The notes below the pieces were generated by a model, which saw only the letters and a program-made list of their open reading frames with translations, searched no databases and had not been told where the DNA came from. Shown here one piece after another: positions 52,431 through 63,282 of a DNA stretch of 64,000 nucleotides. The translations under genes were made by a program, and so were the position numbers. Each line of letters begins with the position of its first letter. The stretch's first letter is position 1. The stretch covers positions 264,587,562-264,651,561 of the forward strand of contig JARDYH010000003.1 in the NCBI GenBank assembly GCA_029215795.1, in the 5' to 3' direction. Source of the DNA: Anniella stebbinsi (taxonomy: Eukaryota; Chordata; Lepidosauria; Squamata; Anniellidae).

Positions 52431-53014
52431 TTATCAGCCAGTCACTTTCAAAACCTGGTCCCTATGCAATGATGCAGTGCAGGAGTGTTGAAGCTCATGC
52501 CAAATACAACCCACTTAGGGGTCCGATTGGAAACTGAACAAACGATGGCCATTTTCAAGGACTCACTTTTCTTTCATCGTCCTTTCTTGAAACCGTATGA
52601 GGCGAGCTCATTTCCGCATTGTTACTTCAATATTTAATATATTCCTGTTTAGAAAAAGGTTGTTTCTCGCTGTACATCTTTGGGGAGGCAGTCCAAGTTT
52701 AATAAAACAGCTCAGCACCATCAGATGGAGTGATCCAACTCGGATAGCACAGAAAATGCTGAGAAATTATGCATGCGCTTTGTCAAGGAGCGGGATTTCT
52801 TACCTCAAACTCTTTTAATTTTGGAAGCTTAACTTGAAATCCCTGAAGTTTGTCAATCAAGATCAAGTACGTCAAAGTTTCCTTCACATCCCAAAAGAGC
52901 TGTCAGTTGGTTTTCTGGAAGGGGAAGAACTGCATTTCACCAGAGTTGACAGTTCAGCAAGGATGTTCATTAGCATCTGCTAATACTTTTTGATGGCCTC
53001 CCCCAACTTGATGC
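52431..53014. other. No gene recognised
   Basis: 52560-52860 shows no repeat signature and could be single-copy. No coding motif. Confidence 0.3.
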
Positions 53015-53242
53015 CCTTCAGATGTGTTGGACTTGGTGAAGGGTGGTCACTCTGATTTCAGTGAGGCTGTAAATCCATTCTAGGTTCCAGCCAGAACCAG
53101 CCAGAACTCTAAAGGAGCAAGCCAAGGTATGAATCTTTCCCCCCAATAGGTTCAGCACCATAGAGTTTTGGATGGTTCTGACTGAAATTTGGAGTGGATT
53201 CACAGTCCCACTGAAATTGAAGACAGCAGCCTCTACTGGTTA
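53015..53242. mobile_element. MITE, family K
   Basis: Inverted ACCAGCCAGAACTCTAAAGG and TTTTGGATGGTTCTGACTG motifs surround a centre near 53130. Ends CAGCCTCTACTGG, the reverse complement of the AGTGGAGGCTG start. Confidence 0.6.
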
Positions 53243-53394
53243 GACTACAACCCAATCACCCCCATGGCTATGCTGGCTGGGAATGGTGGGAATGGAAATC
53301 CAACCTTAAGAGCCACTTCTAAGAGATCCTCTAGCCCAGTCTGCGGCTGCAACCAATGGGGTAGCACATACATGGAAACACAATCAATTGATTG

Positions 53395-53660
53395 TAGGGA
53401 TGTTGTGGACATGACGCTGGGTCTGGGAATCTGGTGAGCAATCTTGCAGAAATCGCTACTTATGGCAGCCGTTGTGCACAAGATCAGATCTGCGCACGTT
53501 TGGGAGCCCAGCATTTCCAGAGAGTGGGGAGAAGCCCATGGCTCACAGGGGAAGTGAGCGGCTGTGCGGCATTCGCCATCCAGGGGCTCGCATGGCCTGG
53601 CTCATGCAGGCGAACAGCGGCAGCAAGGTCATGAGCGCCCACCACTCCCAGTCTTTGGTG
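53395..53660. mobile_element. MITE, family J relative
   Basis: Starts TAGGGATGTTGTGGACATG and contains a CTTATGGCAGCCGTTGTGC motif. Right boundary unclear. Confidence 0.4.
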
Positions 53661-53692
53661 AGTCCGTCCATCCTTCCTTGATTGTTCTACTG

Positions 53693-53869
53693 TAGGGCCA
53701 GAGCTACACCCAGCAGGATATAGCAGTGTGAAAGCGGTATATAAAAGGCAGGAGCCACACTACGGCTTTATAGTGTTATTGAAGTGCACTGACAATTGTT
53801 GGGGCCCATAAGACACATACCATATACCGCTTTCATACTGCTATATCCTGCTTGGTGTAGATCTGGCCT
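53693..53869. mobile_element. MITE, family D
   Basis: Inverted ends TAGGGCCAGAGCTACACCC and CTTGGTGTAGATCTGGCCTT, inner GGTATATAAAAGGCAGGAG and TTGGGGCCCATAAGACACAT. Confidence 0.8.
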
Positions 53870-54125
53870 TGATCACTCTGGACATACAACTCCAGTCATA
53901 TGTTTAAGTCTGAGTTGGTGTGAACCTCCAGCCCATTGAGGCTCTCAAGCTCACCTGCCTTGCCCCCTCCCATTGCCAAGCCCCACCCCCTGGTCTGGAA
54001 GCTACTGGTGTCTCAAGGAGGAGATGGGGAGAGGAATCCCCTTCTTATCTGTTCTGTGTCCAATTGTGTCACAGGTGGTGCACAAAGGGAAAGGACCCAA
54101 CACTTTAGAAGCCAGTGAGGAGAAT

Positions 54126-54157
54126 CATCATCATCATCATTATCATCATCATCATTA
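54126..54157. repeat. (CAT)n microsatellite
   Basis: About ten CAT/TAT units. Confidence 0.85.
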
Positions 54158-54204
54158 TCCCTCTTCAGCTGGCCTTAAAAAAGTCTACAATGTAGCCACC
54201 CCCA

Positions 54205-54360
54205 ATCAAGCATCTCTCTGGAGGGCCTTCAAGAGGCAGCTGGACAGCCATCTGTCAGGTATGCTTTAAGGTAGATTCCTGCATTGAGCAGGGGGTTGGA
54301 CTCGATGGCCTCATAGGCTCCTTCCAACTCTACTATTCTATGATTCAATGATTCTATGGA
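54205..54360 (+). mobile_element. CR1 LINE 3' end
   Basis: The final codons encode AFKRQLDSHLSGML and a stop, then CATTGAGCAGGGGGTTGGAC, CCTTCCAACTCTACTATTC and octamers TATGATTC. This is the standard CR1 3' terminus. Confidence 0.85.
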
Positions 54361-54499
54361 ATCCCCAAGTGGGATGTCACCACCTGCCTTACCTCATTTG
54401 GTTGGGGCACATGGAGCAGAAGTGTCCTCCCACATATCCTTGCCTGCACCCTAAAATGATGATCTTATAATCCAGGCAGATATAGATGGGAGGAGATGA
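54361..54499. other. No gene recognised
   Basis: Nothing identified. Confidence 0.3.
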
Positions 54500-54580
54500 T
54501 CCTTCTGCTGTATAAAAACATAAGAAGAGTCCTCCTGGATCAGACCAAGGGTCCATTTAATCCAGTATTCTGTTCATACG
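54500..54580 (-). mobile_element. CR1-like LINE 3' end fragment
   Basis: AAAACATAAGAAGAGTCCTC and CTGGATCAGACCAAGGGTCC are the reverse complement of the tail at 62000-62068 (GACTAGATGGACCCTCAGTC...CTTCTTATGTTC). Confidence 0.65.
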
Positions 54581-55254
54581 TTGGCCAATGGAAAACCCAC
54601 CAGCAGGACATGTCTTCAATTATTGGCCACAGTTTGTTTGTCCCCGCATCATTTCTTCATTTTGCTGGCTGCTTTAACCTCTACAACCAAGAACGTTGCT
54701 TTCAGACCTCACGGCATGTTGCCCCAACCCTCACTGCTTTCCAGTCTTCCTGCATCGTCTTGGACACCTTGCCATATACTTTCCCATCTGTTCCTGTGCC
54801 TCCTTCAACTATGCCCATTTGGAGCTGTCCTCCTGGAATAAACCCCAATTTTGATCATGGCCTACAGATGGATCTCTGATGTTTGGCAATTCTCCTGGCC
54901 ATGACAAGTAACATTGCACTGGATCCATCTTTTCCCTGAGGATTTTGGTCCTGGGAAGCCTTAAGCCTCATCAAGGGACCGTAGCTGTAGAAGAGCGAAG
55001 CTGCAGGATGTGAAGTTTGCAAAACGCTCATCCAATTTTTAATCATGCTGGATAGCATTTCTGTGATTTAATGTGAAGGTGTGGAAGACAGAGCCATCTA
55101 GTGGATTTTGTATACAAATGCACTTATCACTTAACACAATAACTTAACACAATATTCCTTGATCTTGTTTTTTTTTTTTAAAAAAGAGCCATTTCATGTT
55201 GACTCAAGCTCCACAAAGCCTACAAATAGGAATCTAAGGCAAATGCCTTAACAG
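54581..55254. other. No gene recognised
   Basis: The 127-residue plus-strand frame (54496-54879) has no recognised motif. The region is otherwise plain. Confidence 0.3.
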
Positions 55255-55975
55255 ACATGGCTAGTGATGTTGTGATGCAATTGTACAATGGCTAGGGTTG
55301 GCTGATCTCACCTCTCCCATGCCCCTTGACGCATGCCGGACACCTGCCAGCTGCTTGACTCTGTGTACTGCATGCATTGACCTGCCAGGCAGTCTGCGGA
55401 TACCTGGCACACAGCCTATCTTGCACTGCTCTCCATAAGCCACTAGATGGCGGGTTGGCCTTTTCCATAAAGAGACTTTCTGCACAATTGGTGGCCATAG
55501 AGGCCCATTTGCAGAAAACTGCAGGTGTAAATTGTTTATCTGCAGTCTGTGGCTGCCTGGCGAACAGTGCACGGCTGCCCACTCCCTCACCAATGACAGC
55601 TTGTTCTTTTTTTCTTTTTTTTTTTAAAGGGGCCATTTATACAAATGGCGGCCATAAAGGGGCCATTCATGCAACTGTCCACTTATGCCTGTAACATTGA
55701 ATAAATGGCTGGTTTGTGGCAACTATTTGTGTAAATGGCCCTTCCCCCCCCCCCCCCAAAAAAAGGCTGAGCTGCCATTTTTCACAAAATGGTGGTTCAG
55801 TGAGGGAGCAGCTGTCTCGCATTTGCCCAGCCCTGTGCACGCCAAATTGGGAAAATGTGGAGATCCACAGACTGGCGTCTGGGGTGTGTGTGTGCCCTGA
55901 CAAGAAATCACTGACCTTCGAGCCCCAACCAGACACCTCTGCCATCTCTACTCTCCTTCCCTTTCTACTTTAATG
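55255..55975. mobile_element. MITE, family J, large copy
   Basis: Starts TAGTGATGTTGTGATGC. The interior carries TGGTGGCCATAGAGGCCCAT, ACAAATGGCGGCCATAAAGG and GCTGCCATTTTTCACAAAAT with many inverted CCATTTATACAAATGG-type pairs. C-run at 55744-55757. Several J-like units may be nested. Confidence 0.5.
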
Positions 55976-56245
55976 TCTGAGTAGAGAGGCAAAGGCATTC
56001 AAAGATTACAGTGAGGGTCACTTGCATTTCATGCTTCTTAACACCTCTAGCCTCTTCCACTAACACATTTTCTTAAAGCCCTCCCTGAATAGACAAAGGT
56101 TGGGGCCACCCTGTTTTTCCAGGGATGTGACCCTGAAAATCAGCTTCTCCTGAGAAAGCGGAGCAATTGAAATGTCTGCTATTATTGCCCACCTATTTCT
56201 ATCTTTTCCCTCATCTTACCTAAGGGCTGGGTATCTAACCTACAC

Positions 56246-56565
56246 TAGGCTGACCATCTGAAAAGGAGGACAGGGCTCATGTAACTTTAACAGTTGTAGA
56301 GAAAAGGGAATTTCAGCCAGTGTCATTTGTATGCAGTTAGTTCCTGGTGAAATTCCCTCTTCATCACAACAGTTAAAGGTGCAGGCACTACACTAGAGTG
56401 ACCAGATACAAAAGAAGGCAGGGCCCCTGCAACTTTAACTGTTATGATGAAGAGGGAATTTCACCAGGAACTAATTGCATACAAATGACACTGGCTGAAA
56501 TTCCCTTTTCTCTATAACTGTTAAAGTTACATGAGCCCTGTCCTCCTTTTCAGATGGTCAGCCTA
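56246..56565. mobile_element. MITE, family E, full length
   Basis: Starts TAGGCTGACCATCTGAAAAG and ends with its reverse complement at 56565. The flanks ACCTACAC (56238-56245) and TCCTACGC (56566-56573) agree at 6 of 8 bases, an aged duplication. Confidence 0.85.
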
Positions 56566-57089
56566 TCCTACGCACTCCTTTATAATGCCCTTCTCAGGCA
56601 TTTCCTACCCGGTAAAGCTGCAACCTCAGCTAGAGCTAGATCCCACTACACCTGGGCCAGAATTTCTCAGAAGACATTTTTTCTGAGAAGTTTTTGTGCA
56701 ATGTTTCTTTTTCTCAGCCTCATGCCCAGTACAAAGATAAGGCCACTTCACGGATTTGTTTCTGAATATTCTCTGCCATTTGCTTGCATGTGGGTCATTT
56801 TGTTTTTCAAGATGGGATACAAGCTGATTTCTCCTGCCCACTTTGCAAGCGAAAGCAAGGACAGCGGAGAAAGTCACCAGCAGTGGCTGAAGGAAAGTTC
56901 TTCTAGATGACACGGAATGCCTCCATCTTGCTAACCACCATGACGCTACAGCCCAGCAATTTTCAGTACTTTTGGGGAGGATGAAGGAGACCCCACCAAA
57001 AAAGATTGGGCTAATCTTGGTTTAAGATTTGGGGTGAAACTGAAGAACTTTCACAAGTGGAATGGATGGTTGCCTTTAAAGCCAAAAAT
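56566..57089. other. No gene recognised
   Basis: A 118-residue plus-strand frame (56554-56910) overlaps the MITE end and has no family motif. Confidence 0.3.
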
Positions 57090-57097
57090 GTGTGTTT

Positions 57098-57131
<34 letters not shown>
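57090..57131. repeat. (TG)n microsatellite
   Basis: About 20 TG units with a few TTTG interruptions. Confidence 0.9.
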
Positions 57132-57135
<4 letters not shown>

Positions 57136-58172
57136 AATTTTCAATGCTTTGGAAAGACTTCACCCAGGCTCGTAGCATTGACTTTATCATTTGGGACAGA
57201 ATGGCCCATGGGAGGGGAAAGATTCAACGTCTTGATATAGCCGTCATTCCCAGGTGCAAAAAGAAAAGAAAAAAGAATACCTCTGGGGACAATATGTCAT
57301 AGCATTATTCCCATGGAGGAATCCTTCCCAGGGATGATGATGATGCTGCCAGGCTATTGAGGGCAGCAGGCCTTGTGTGACTCTGTGGGAAAAAAGAAAG
57401 AAAGACCTTCAGCCACCCCATTTTTAAAGGTAAATCCACCACCACCATCACCTGGGAAATTCTCACAATTCACCTGCGCCTTGAAAACCACCAAATATTC
57501 TTCACCCACTTTTTTACAGGGTACAAATGGGCGTTTGAAACTGATGGAGGGGGTCATATTTAGCCAGCTTGAGTATATATTTCTTTTAAGGAAGCTCATG
57601 AAATAAATGAGGACCGGATGAGACAGCCCATGAAGAGTCTAGTTGAGGCTGGGTCTGGACCAGAGTCAAAATCAGTTGCAAGTATTTGAGGGGAGTTGAA
57701 TTTTTCAGCCTCCTATCATGAACATTTGCCTCCAACCCTACTAGTTCTTGGGCTCTCAGCTTCTTTCTTGAACTTGTTTTAAGCACAAATGTCAGTATTT
57801 CCCCTCCGGTTCCTGCTCTGTGGGAGGCAGACAACGACCTTCAACCCTTGTTTGGTTTTACAGTGAAGAGGACTTGTCCAAAGACTGGGCTGGTGGAGGC
57901 CAGCTACTCTTTTGGGCAAAGTGAGGCAGTCAGGCAGCAGATGCTGTGGGTGGGGAATGCAGATCAGTGGCAAACTGTTAAGCTAGACTGTTGCCTCCAG
58001 GTGTGGGGGAGGATGGAGTCCTGTCACCAGAGTGGAAGCAAGCTTCTCTATAAGGAATGAGGGAAGGGACACCATCTTGTCCTTTGCCTCTGGCAGCAAA
58101 ATGTCTTGGGCCAGCCCTGAGGGGAGCAAGCTGGGGGTTTTGGGGGCAGGGTTGGCTGTGGGATCTAATACA
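57132..58172. other. No gene recognised
   Basis: No repeat family or coding motif recognised. Frames at 57354-58060 on both strands are short and unconserved as far as I can tell. Confidence 0.3.
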
Positions 58173-58272
58173 GAGGCCCTTTCTACACCAGCCTGGTTGC
58201 CTGGGATGCCTCCCGGCTGGTTTCTGTGCACCGATGGTGTGTATTAGGTACTTCTGGGATTGCCCTCCCTCG
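58173..58272. mobile_element. MITE end, same family as 8049-8389
   Basis: AGGCCCTTTCTACACCAGCC, GTTGCCTGGGATGCCTCCCG and one unit of GGTGTGTATTAGGTACTTC. The right end is missing. Confidence 0.6.
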
Positions 58273-58504
58273 CTCCATCCCATAGTTTAACTATGTGCTG
58301 TGTAAAGAAGTCCTTCCTTTTATCTATCCCGCATCTCCCACCAATCAGCTTCATGAGATGACCCCATTGGATTCTAGTATTATCGGAAAAGGATAAAAAT
58401 GTCTCCCTATCCACCATCTCCACACTATTTGAAAGGTACTCATCCTTCTCCCATAAATTACACATTTTCAAAAGTACAATTTGTCATTAGTGATATTGGT
58501 GAAT

Positions 58505-58763
58505 ATTGGTGAGTTATCGCTAGCTTGGGCCCCCAAATGCCAGTCTACAGTGCCCTGCACATGCCCAATTCAGTGCGTGCCAAGTCGAGGAAGCTTGGGG
58601 ATCCCCACTTACCTGTTAGCCTCCATTTTGTGAAAAACTGCTTTTTACATTAATCAACATTTTGTGCAAAATGGTGGCCATAAATAGTGTCATTTATGCA
58701 AAATTGCAGGTGTAACACCTGCAATTTTGTATAAATGGCACTGTTTATGGCCTCCAATGGCAA
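58505..58763. mobile_element. MITE, family J, part 1
   Basis: CCTCCATTTTGTGAAAAACT, GCAAAATGGTGGCCATAAAT and the inverted pair GCAGGTGTAACACCTGC are family J motifs. It continues at 59427, with a family H element between. Confidence 0.55.
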
Positions 58764-59426
58764 TAGGGGTGTGCACGCCCAAAAATATCGTTGTTGATTG
58801 TTATCATCATTTTGGACCCAAAAAAGTATCGTCTTCATTCATATCATAGGTGAATCGTATTGTCTTCACGATAATTATCGTGAAAAAACGATTTTTTTTG
58901 CAGCCCTATTTTTAAAGAAAAAAATGCCTATAACTTTTGTATTTTACAAGTTAGAGGCTTGAAACTTGGTCACAGTGCTTATGGAGTATGCCTAAGTATG
59001 TGTATGAAATTTGAGATCGATCCCTCAAACTCTCAATTTTATATGAATTTATTAAAGATCGTTTCAGTTCTGACAGATCAGAATGACAGCTCGCCATATG
59101 CGTTCATTCAGACCTATCAGAACGGAAACGATCTTTAAAAAATTCATATAAAATCGAAGGTTGGAGGGATCAATCTCAAATTTCATACACGTACTTAGGC
59201 GTACCCCATAGCACTGTGACCAGGTTTCAAGCCTTTAACTTTTAAAATACAGAAGTTGTAGGTATATTTATATGGCAGTCCGATAAAATGATAAAATCTC
59301 CCTAAAATTATCATCTCCGATGATTATCGTAGGTTTTTCTATCATATCATCATAGTTAAACACATGCACGATAACGATCTTATCGTATCATTATCATACA
59401 TTTTTACAATACAATACACATCCCTA
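58764..59426. mobile_element. hAT-like MITE, family H, nested in family J
   Basis: Starts TAGGGGTGTGCACGCCC and ends ACACATCCCTA. The flanks AATGGCAA (58756-58763) and AACGGTAA (59427-59434) agree at 6 of 8 bases. The 663-base interior is a palindrome around 59090, with the same GAAACGATC/GATCGTTTC centre as 39130-39782, so both are copies of one family. Confidence 0.9.
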
Positions 59427-59604
59427 AACGGTAATTGACGTAAAAGGCTGACCCGCATTTTTTTCACAAAATGATGGCTCATGGGTGAACAAGATGCCAC
59501 AAGCTCTCACCCCTCATGTCCACAAGGGGGCACATGGAGTAAGGCAAGTAGCAGAAGTTCAGTGAGTAGTGGGTGAGGCATGCGCAGGTGCATTCGTCCA
59601 TCCC
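59427..59604. mobile_element. MITE, family J, part 2
   Basis: TTTCACAAAATGATGGCTCA and GGGGGCACATGGAGTAAGG, ending near CATCCCGAATTT. It is the second half of the element split by family H. Confidence 0.5.
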
Positions 59605-59800
59605 GAATTTTTATGAACATTTTTCAAATATATGCACACTGTTGAAGACATCTCTTCTGTTGGTTCACGAATCAAACTGCCAGCTCAGAAATGTACAGAC
59701 TTCAACCGCATATTGTGTCTGATTCTGCATTCAGTCTGGGAGGTGATAACTGGGTAAATTGTAATAAAATGATGAACTGGAGTGAATTTTTCATACGTCT
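59605..59800. mobile_element. Dispersed repeat, family N
   Basis: CATTTTTCAAATATATGCAC, CTCAGAAATGTACAGACTTC and AACCGCATATTGTGTCTG match 42680-42790. Confidence 0.6.
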
Positions 59801-59879
59801 CTAGAAGCAGAGTTTTGTCGCCTTGGCTAAAATTCTGTACAGAAGAGAGCTCTGCCATCCATTAGAAAACGGATGCTAT

Positions 59880-59975
59880 TGCACTCCTGTCCTGCTTGTG
59901 GATTTCCCGTCGACAGCTGGTTGGCCGCTGTGTGAACAGAACACTGGACTTGCATAGTCATTCTTATGTTCATAA
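59880..59975 (+). mobile_element. CR1-like LINE 3' end fragment
   Basis: CGACAGCTGGTTGGCCGCTG, GTGAACAGAACACTGGACTT and TTCTTATGTTCATAAAG match the tail at 61980-62068. Confidence 0.7.
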
Positions 59976-60054
59976 AGTAAAATGCACTCATTTTCACGCT
60001 GTTCCTTCTTAAATGTGCAACGCAAATGACCTATCTCTCAGTCTACAGGCCGAG

Positions 60055-60150
60055 CATCACTTTGTTGTTTTATTCTATTTGTTCACCGCTCCGTAATCCT
60101 TGAAGGGGCAGCAGTATATAATTTGGAATGAAAGAAATGAAATAAATAAG
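60055..60150 (+). mobile_element. LINE 3' tail fragment
   Basis: TGTTCACCGCTCCGTAATCC, GCAGTATATAATTTGGAATG and AAATAAATAAG resemble an L2-type tail. Confidence 0.4.
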
Positions 60151-60349
60151 CATCAGGGGGCTGTGGCCAAATCTCAGCTAGCCGGCACACGCCCGTTGCA
60201 TTCCCACAGTTTATGAACACGACCTTGTATTCCTTGATGGTTGACCACTGCAGATTCTGGCGTAAGTGCCCCAGACATTCATTGGACAAATTGTGAATCA
60301 CCTGCAAGTGAAGGAGGCAACAATGCTGCCCACCAAAGGCAAGGCCCAT

Positions 60350-60815
60350 AGTTACTGGAGCGTGTTCAGAGGAGGGCCTTGAGGATGATCAGGGGACTGG
60401 AAAAAAAGCCCTATGAGGAGAGATTGAAAGAACTGGGCATGTTTAGCCTGTAGAAGAGACGATTGAGGGGAGACATGATAGCACTCTTCAAATACTTGGA
60501 AGGTTGTCACACAGAGGAGGGCCAGGATCTCTTCTCGATCAACCCAGAATGTAGGACACAGAATAATGTGCTCCAGTTAGAGGAAGCCAGATTTTGGCTG
60601 GACATCAGGAAAAAGTTCCTGACTGTTAGAGCAGTACGACAATGGAATCAACAACTTAGGGAGGTGGTGGGCTCTCCCACATTAGAGGCATTCAAGAGGC
60701 AGCTGGACAGCCATCTGTCAAGTATGCTTTAAGGTGGATTCCTACATTCAGCAGGGGGTTGGACTCGATGGCCTTATAGGCCCCTTCCAACTCTACTATT
60801 CTATGATTCTACACC
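60350..60815 (+). pseudogene. CR1 LINE, ORF2 C-terminus and 3' end
   Basis: A single frame reads [32 protein letters not shown], one TAG stop, then KRRLRGDMIALFKYLEGCHT, EEGQDLFSINPE, TVRAVRQWNQQLREVVGSPT and LEAFKRQLDSHLSSML. This is the C-terminal 120-130 residues of CR1 ORF2, disabled by one nonsense codon. It ends in CTACTATTCTATGATTCTA. Confidence 0.9.
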
Positions 60816-61629
60816 ACAATGGAACCCTCAAGATAACTATCGGAGGATGCTAAAACCCAACACACTTAAGTCTATTTCATCTAGTCGACTTTAAGAAATA
60901 AAAAGGTTCGGGTTTCAGCCATATGTAACAGCACATAGTAGAGACTCAAGGATGTATGAATTTTGTCCCTTTAATAAGAAGTAGTGGTTAAGTATTCATT
61001 ACACACATTCCTCTGCATTCTCACTCATGCCCACCAGGTGGAAGCACTGTTTCCTTTTGGTTCCTGTGATCTACATTGCCAGAACCCAGAGACCATTACA
61101 TTATCTTTCTCAAGTTCGGTGAATGCCATTCATACATCCTCTACCTCATCGGTACACTATTGGCTTTCCCTACAGCACAGAAATCAGTGAGCATAATGTT
61201 ATTTACACAGTCAAATGGCTGAAATGCACGTATAATATGTGGATGGCGCATGCCTCCTTGCTTAGAATTGGGATTGCTTTAAGCTTATGCTTTGAGGTTG
61301 CATTTCTTTTTTGGATTTCAGAATGATTTTAATTGTGGTGTTTGGTAGGAAGCATTTTGATGCTGACTATGATTTTCTGCATCTACTGTGAGCATATTCT
61401 TACACGGGGGGGGGGGGGGAATGACCAATAGATGTGTATAATCAGTATAAAATTGATAAACTCACTAAACTGTTCATCTTTTAAAAAAAAGAGTAGAAGG
61501 ACTTTAAACTTAGAAGACTTGCTGATAATTATTATGACCAGAAGAGAGAGCAATAAAATAACCAGGCATAAACACACCCAGCTATCCTGTGCCCATATTT
61601 TCTCCAGGTCTCTTATCTAAGCATCGTCT
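60816..61629. other. No gene recognised
   Basis: G-run at 61407-61420. The minus-strand frames near 61383-61577 are AT-rich and without family motif. Confidence 0.3.
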
Positions 61630-61815
61630 GACTGTCATGGAGAGGTCCCTCTCATGGGTCAATAACTGGTTAAAAAAGAGAAAGCAGAGAGTAGGAATAA
61701 CTGGCAAATTGTCCCAATGGAGGGAAGTAAATAATGGGCTCCTACAGGGATATGTGGTGTGGTGGTTTCTTGTTCACATTCACAACCTAAATTTATATTT
61801 CCTGATCTTCTGCTG
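61630..61815 (+). pseudogene. CR1-type reverse transcriptase fragment
   Basis: The frame reads SLSWVNNWLKKRKQRVGITG, then KLSQWREVNNGLLQGYVVWW and VHIHNLN. It matches the WxxNWLxxRxQRVxxxGxxSxWxxVxxGxPQGSVLGPxLFxIxINDL segment of CR1 reverse transcriptase, with PQGSV decayed to LQGYV. Confidence 0.8.
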
Positions 61816-62107
61816 AACCTGCTGCAAATTCCTGGAGGAGAAGGCTATCAATGGCTACTAGCCCTGATGATTATGTGCTACCTCTAGTATCTGAGGCAGG
61901 AAGCCTGTGTGCACCGGTTGCTGGGGAACATGGGTGGGAGGGTGCTGTTGCACCATGTCCTGCTTGGTTAGCCCCTGATCGACAGCTGGTTGGCCACGTG
62001 TGAACAGAGTGCTAGACTAGATGGACCCTCAGTCTGATCGAGCATGGCACTTCTTATGTTCTAAATTTCTACTTCCTGATCTTCTGCTGAACCTTCTGCA
62101 AATCCTT
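61787..62107 (+). mobile_element. CR1-like 3' end flanked by a 46-bp direct repeat
   Basis: 61787-61832 and 62062-62107 are direct repeats of about 90% identity (both contain TTCCTGATCTTCTGCTGAAC). Between them, 61836-62061 is a LINE tail with GTCCTGCTTGGTTAGCCCC, GACTAGATGGACCCTCAGTC and CTTCTTATGTTC. A 46-bp repeat is long for a LINE target duplication. Confidence 0.6.
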
Positions 62108-62189
62108 TTTTTTTCTTCCTTGGCAATCATCCTGACTCCTATAACCTTTAGTATACTTTTCATTTCCTCATCTGACCTCAAGGATGTCA

Positions 62190-62440
62190 GTGGAATCCAT
62201 TTGGAGAGTAGAGCTCAGTGAGTTTTTTTGCCAGCTCAGCCCCCAGACTCCATCTCATGCATTTCTAAGTTGGCCTGACACGTCACGTCATAAGCTGGGC
62301 CAGTTCATGGTTTTCTGTTTCGTTTCTGTTATTTGCATGAATTCTGGCCACATATAACCGAATTTGCAGTATTCATGGCCGCAATATTGCACAAATCGTG
62401 ATTTCTGTAAATATTTCCAGCAGCAAAAAAAAAAAAAAGA
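62190..62440. mobile_element. MITE, family I, partial
   Basis: AGCTCAGTGAG, GCCAGCTCAGCCCCCAGACT, GTTGGCCTGACACG and a run of GCACAAATCGTGATTT motifs, as at 15400-15480 and 25140-25320. A-run at 62427-62440. Confidence 0.5.
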
Positions 62441-62639
62441 TGTAGCAAAGTTCCCCTCCAAATGCACAGTGAACAGGGGCACCCTGGAGATCCGCTGGAC
62501 CCCAAAAGGCCTGGATTTCCCCACATCAGTCATCCCCATCTGACCTTTACTTGAGTCTCTCGCAACTGAACCTTTGACCGTTGGGCTGATTTTGGGCCTG
62601 GGATCCTGGCGTGCATTGATTAAACACCACAAAAAATAC

Positions 62640-62795
62640 CATGTTTTTTCTTACATTTCTATTCCGTCCAATAGCCAGAGCTCTCAAGGAGGTTTATGAA
62701 TGATCAAAACCTTAAAATACAATATAAAACACAATATAAAAAAAAACATTTATAAAACAATTTAAAACTTTCAACAATAAATGTCCCAGGACCAG
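62640..62795 (-). mobile_element. LINE 3' tail
   Basis: TTTCTATTCCGTCCAATAGC, CAGAGCTCTCAAGGAGGTTT and A-rich AATATAAAACACAATATAA read as the reverse complement of the L2-type tail. Confidence 0.6.
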
Positions 62796-62814
62796 TTAAA
62801 ACCTGCAGGAGGAG

Positions 62815-63282
62815 GGGACCACTACCATCATCACCACCACCCAGGGAAGAGGAAGAGCCCCTGGAGGGGGATAGATAAGGTGGCTGGCTGAGGTGTCCTG
62901 GGAGAGCCAGTGCCTATTGGAGGAGGAGGCCACCACCACCACCCAGGGAAGAGGAAGAGCCACCTCCTGCTGCTGCCTGCCTGCCTGCCTGCCTGCTGCT
63001 GCTCTGTTACCACCACCACCCTTTCCGTGTTGGACTTCTGCTTTGCAGACTGCCACGCCCTGCAGGACCAGGCCTCCAGGTACTCAGCTAGCTGCTGGGG
63101 GATACATAAGCTGGCTGGCTGAGGTGTCCTGGGAGAGCCAAGGCCCTGCTGCAAAAGGAGGGGCTTCCCCCCCCCACAAACACCTGGCTTTTTGTGGGGT
63201 CCTGAGCTATGTGGCTGGGAGAGAGGATACAGAACCAAGTGAGGGGGTTTGAGAAAGGCCCAATCAGTGTAGTAATAAGTAG
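62815..63282 (+). mobile_element. L2 LINE 5' region with tandem promoter-like repeats
   Basis: ACCACCCAGGGAAGAGGAAG occurs near 62836 and 62938. TGGCTGGCTGAGGTGTCCTG with GGGAGAGCCA occurs near 62879 and 63111, about 232 bases apart. (CTGC)n lies at 62977-62996. Such repeated units upstream of ORF2 resemble tandem 5' UTR monomers known from other LINEs. ORF1 was not recognised. Confidence 0.5.
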
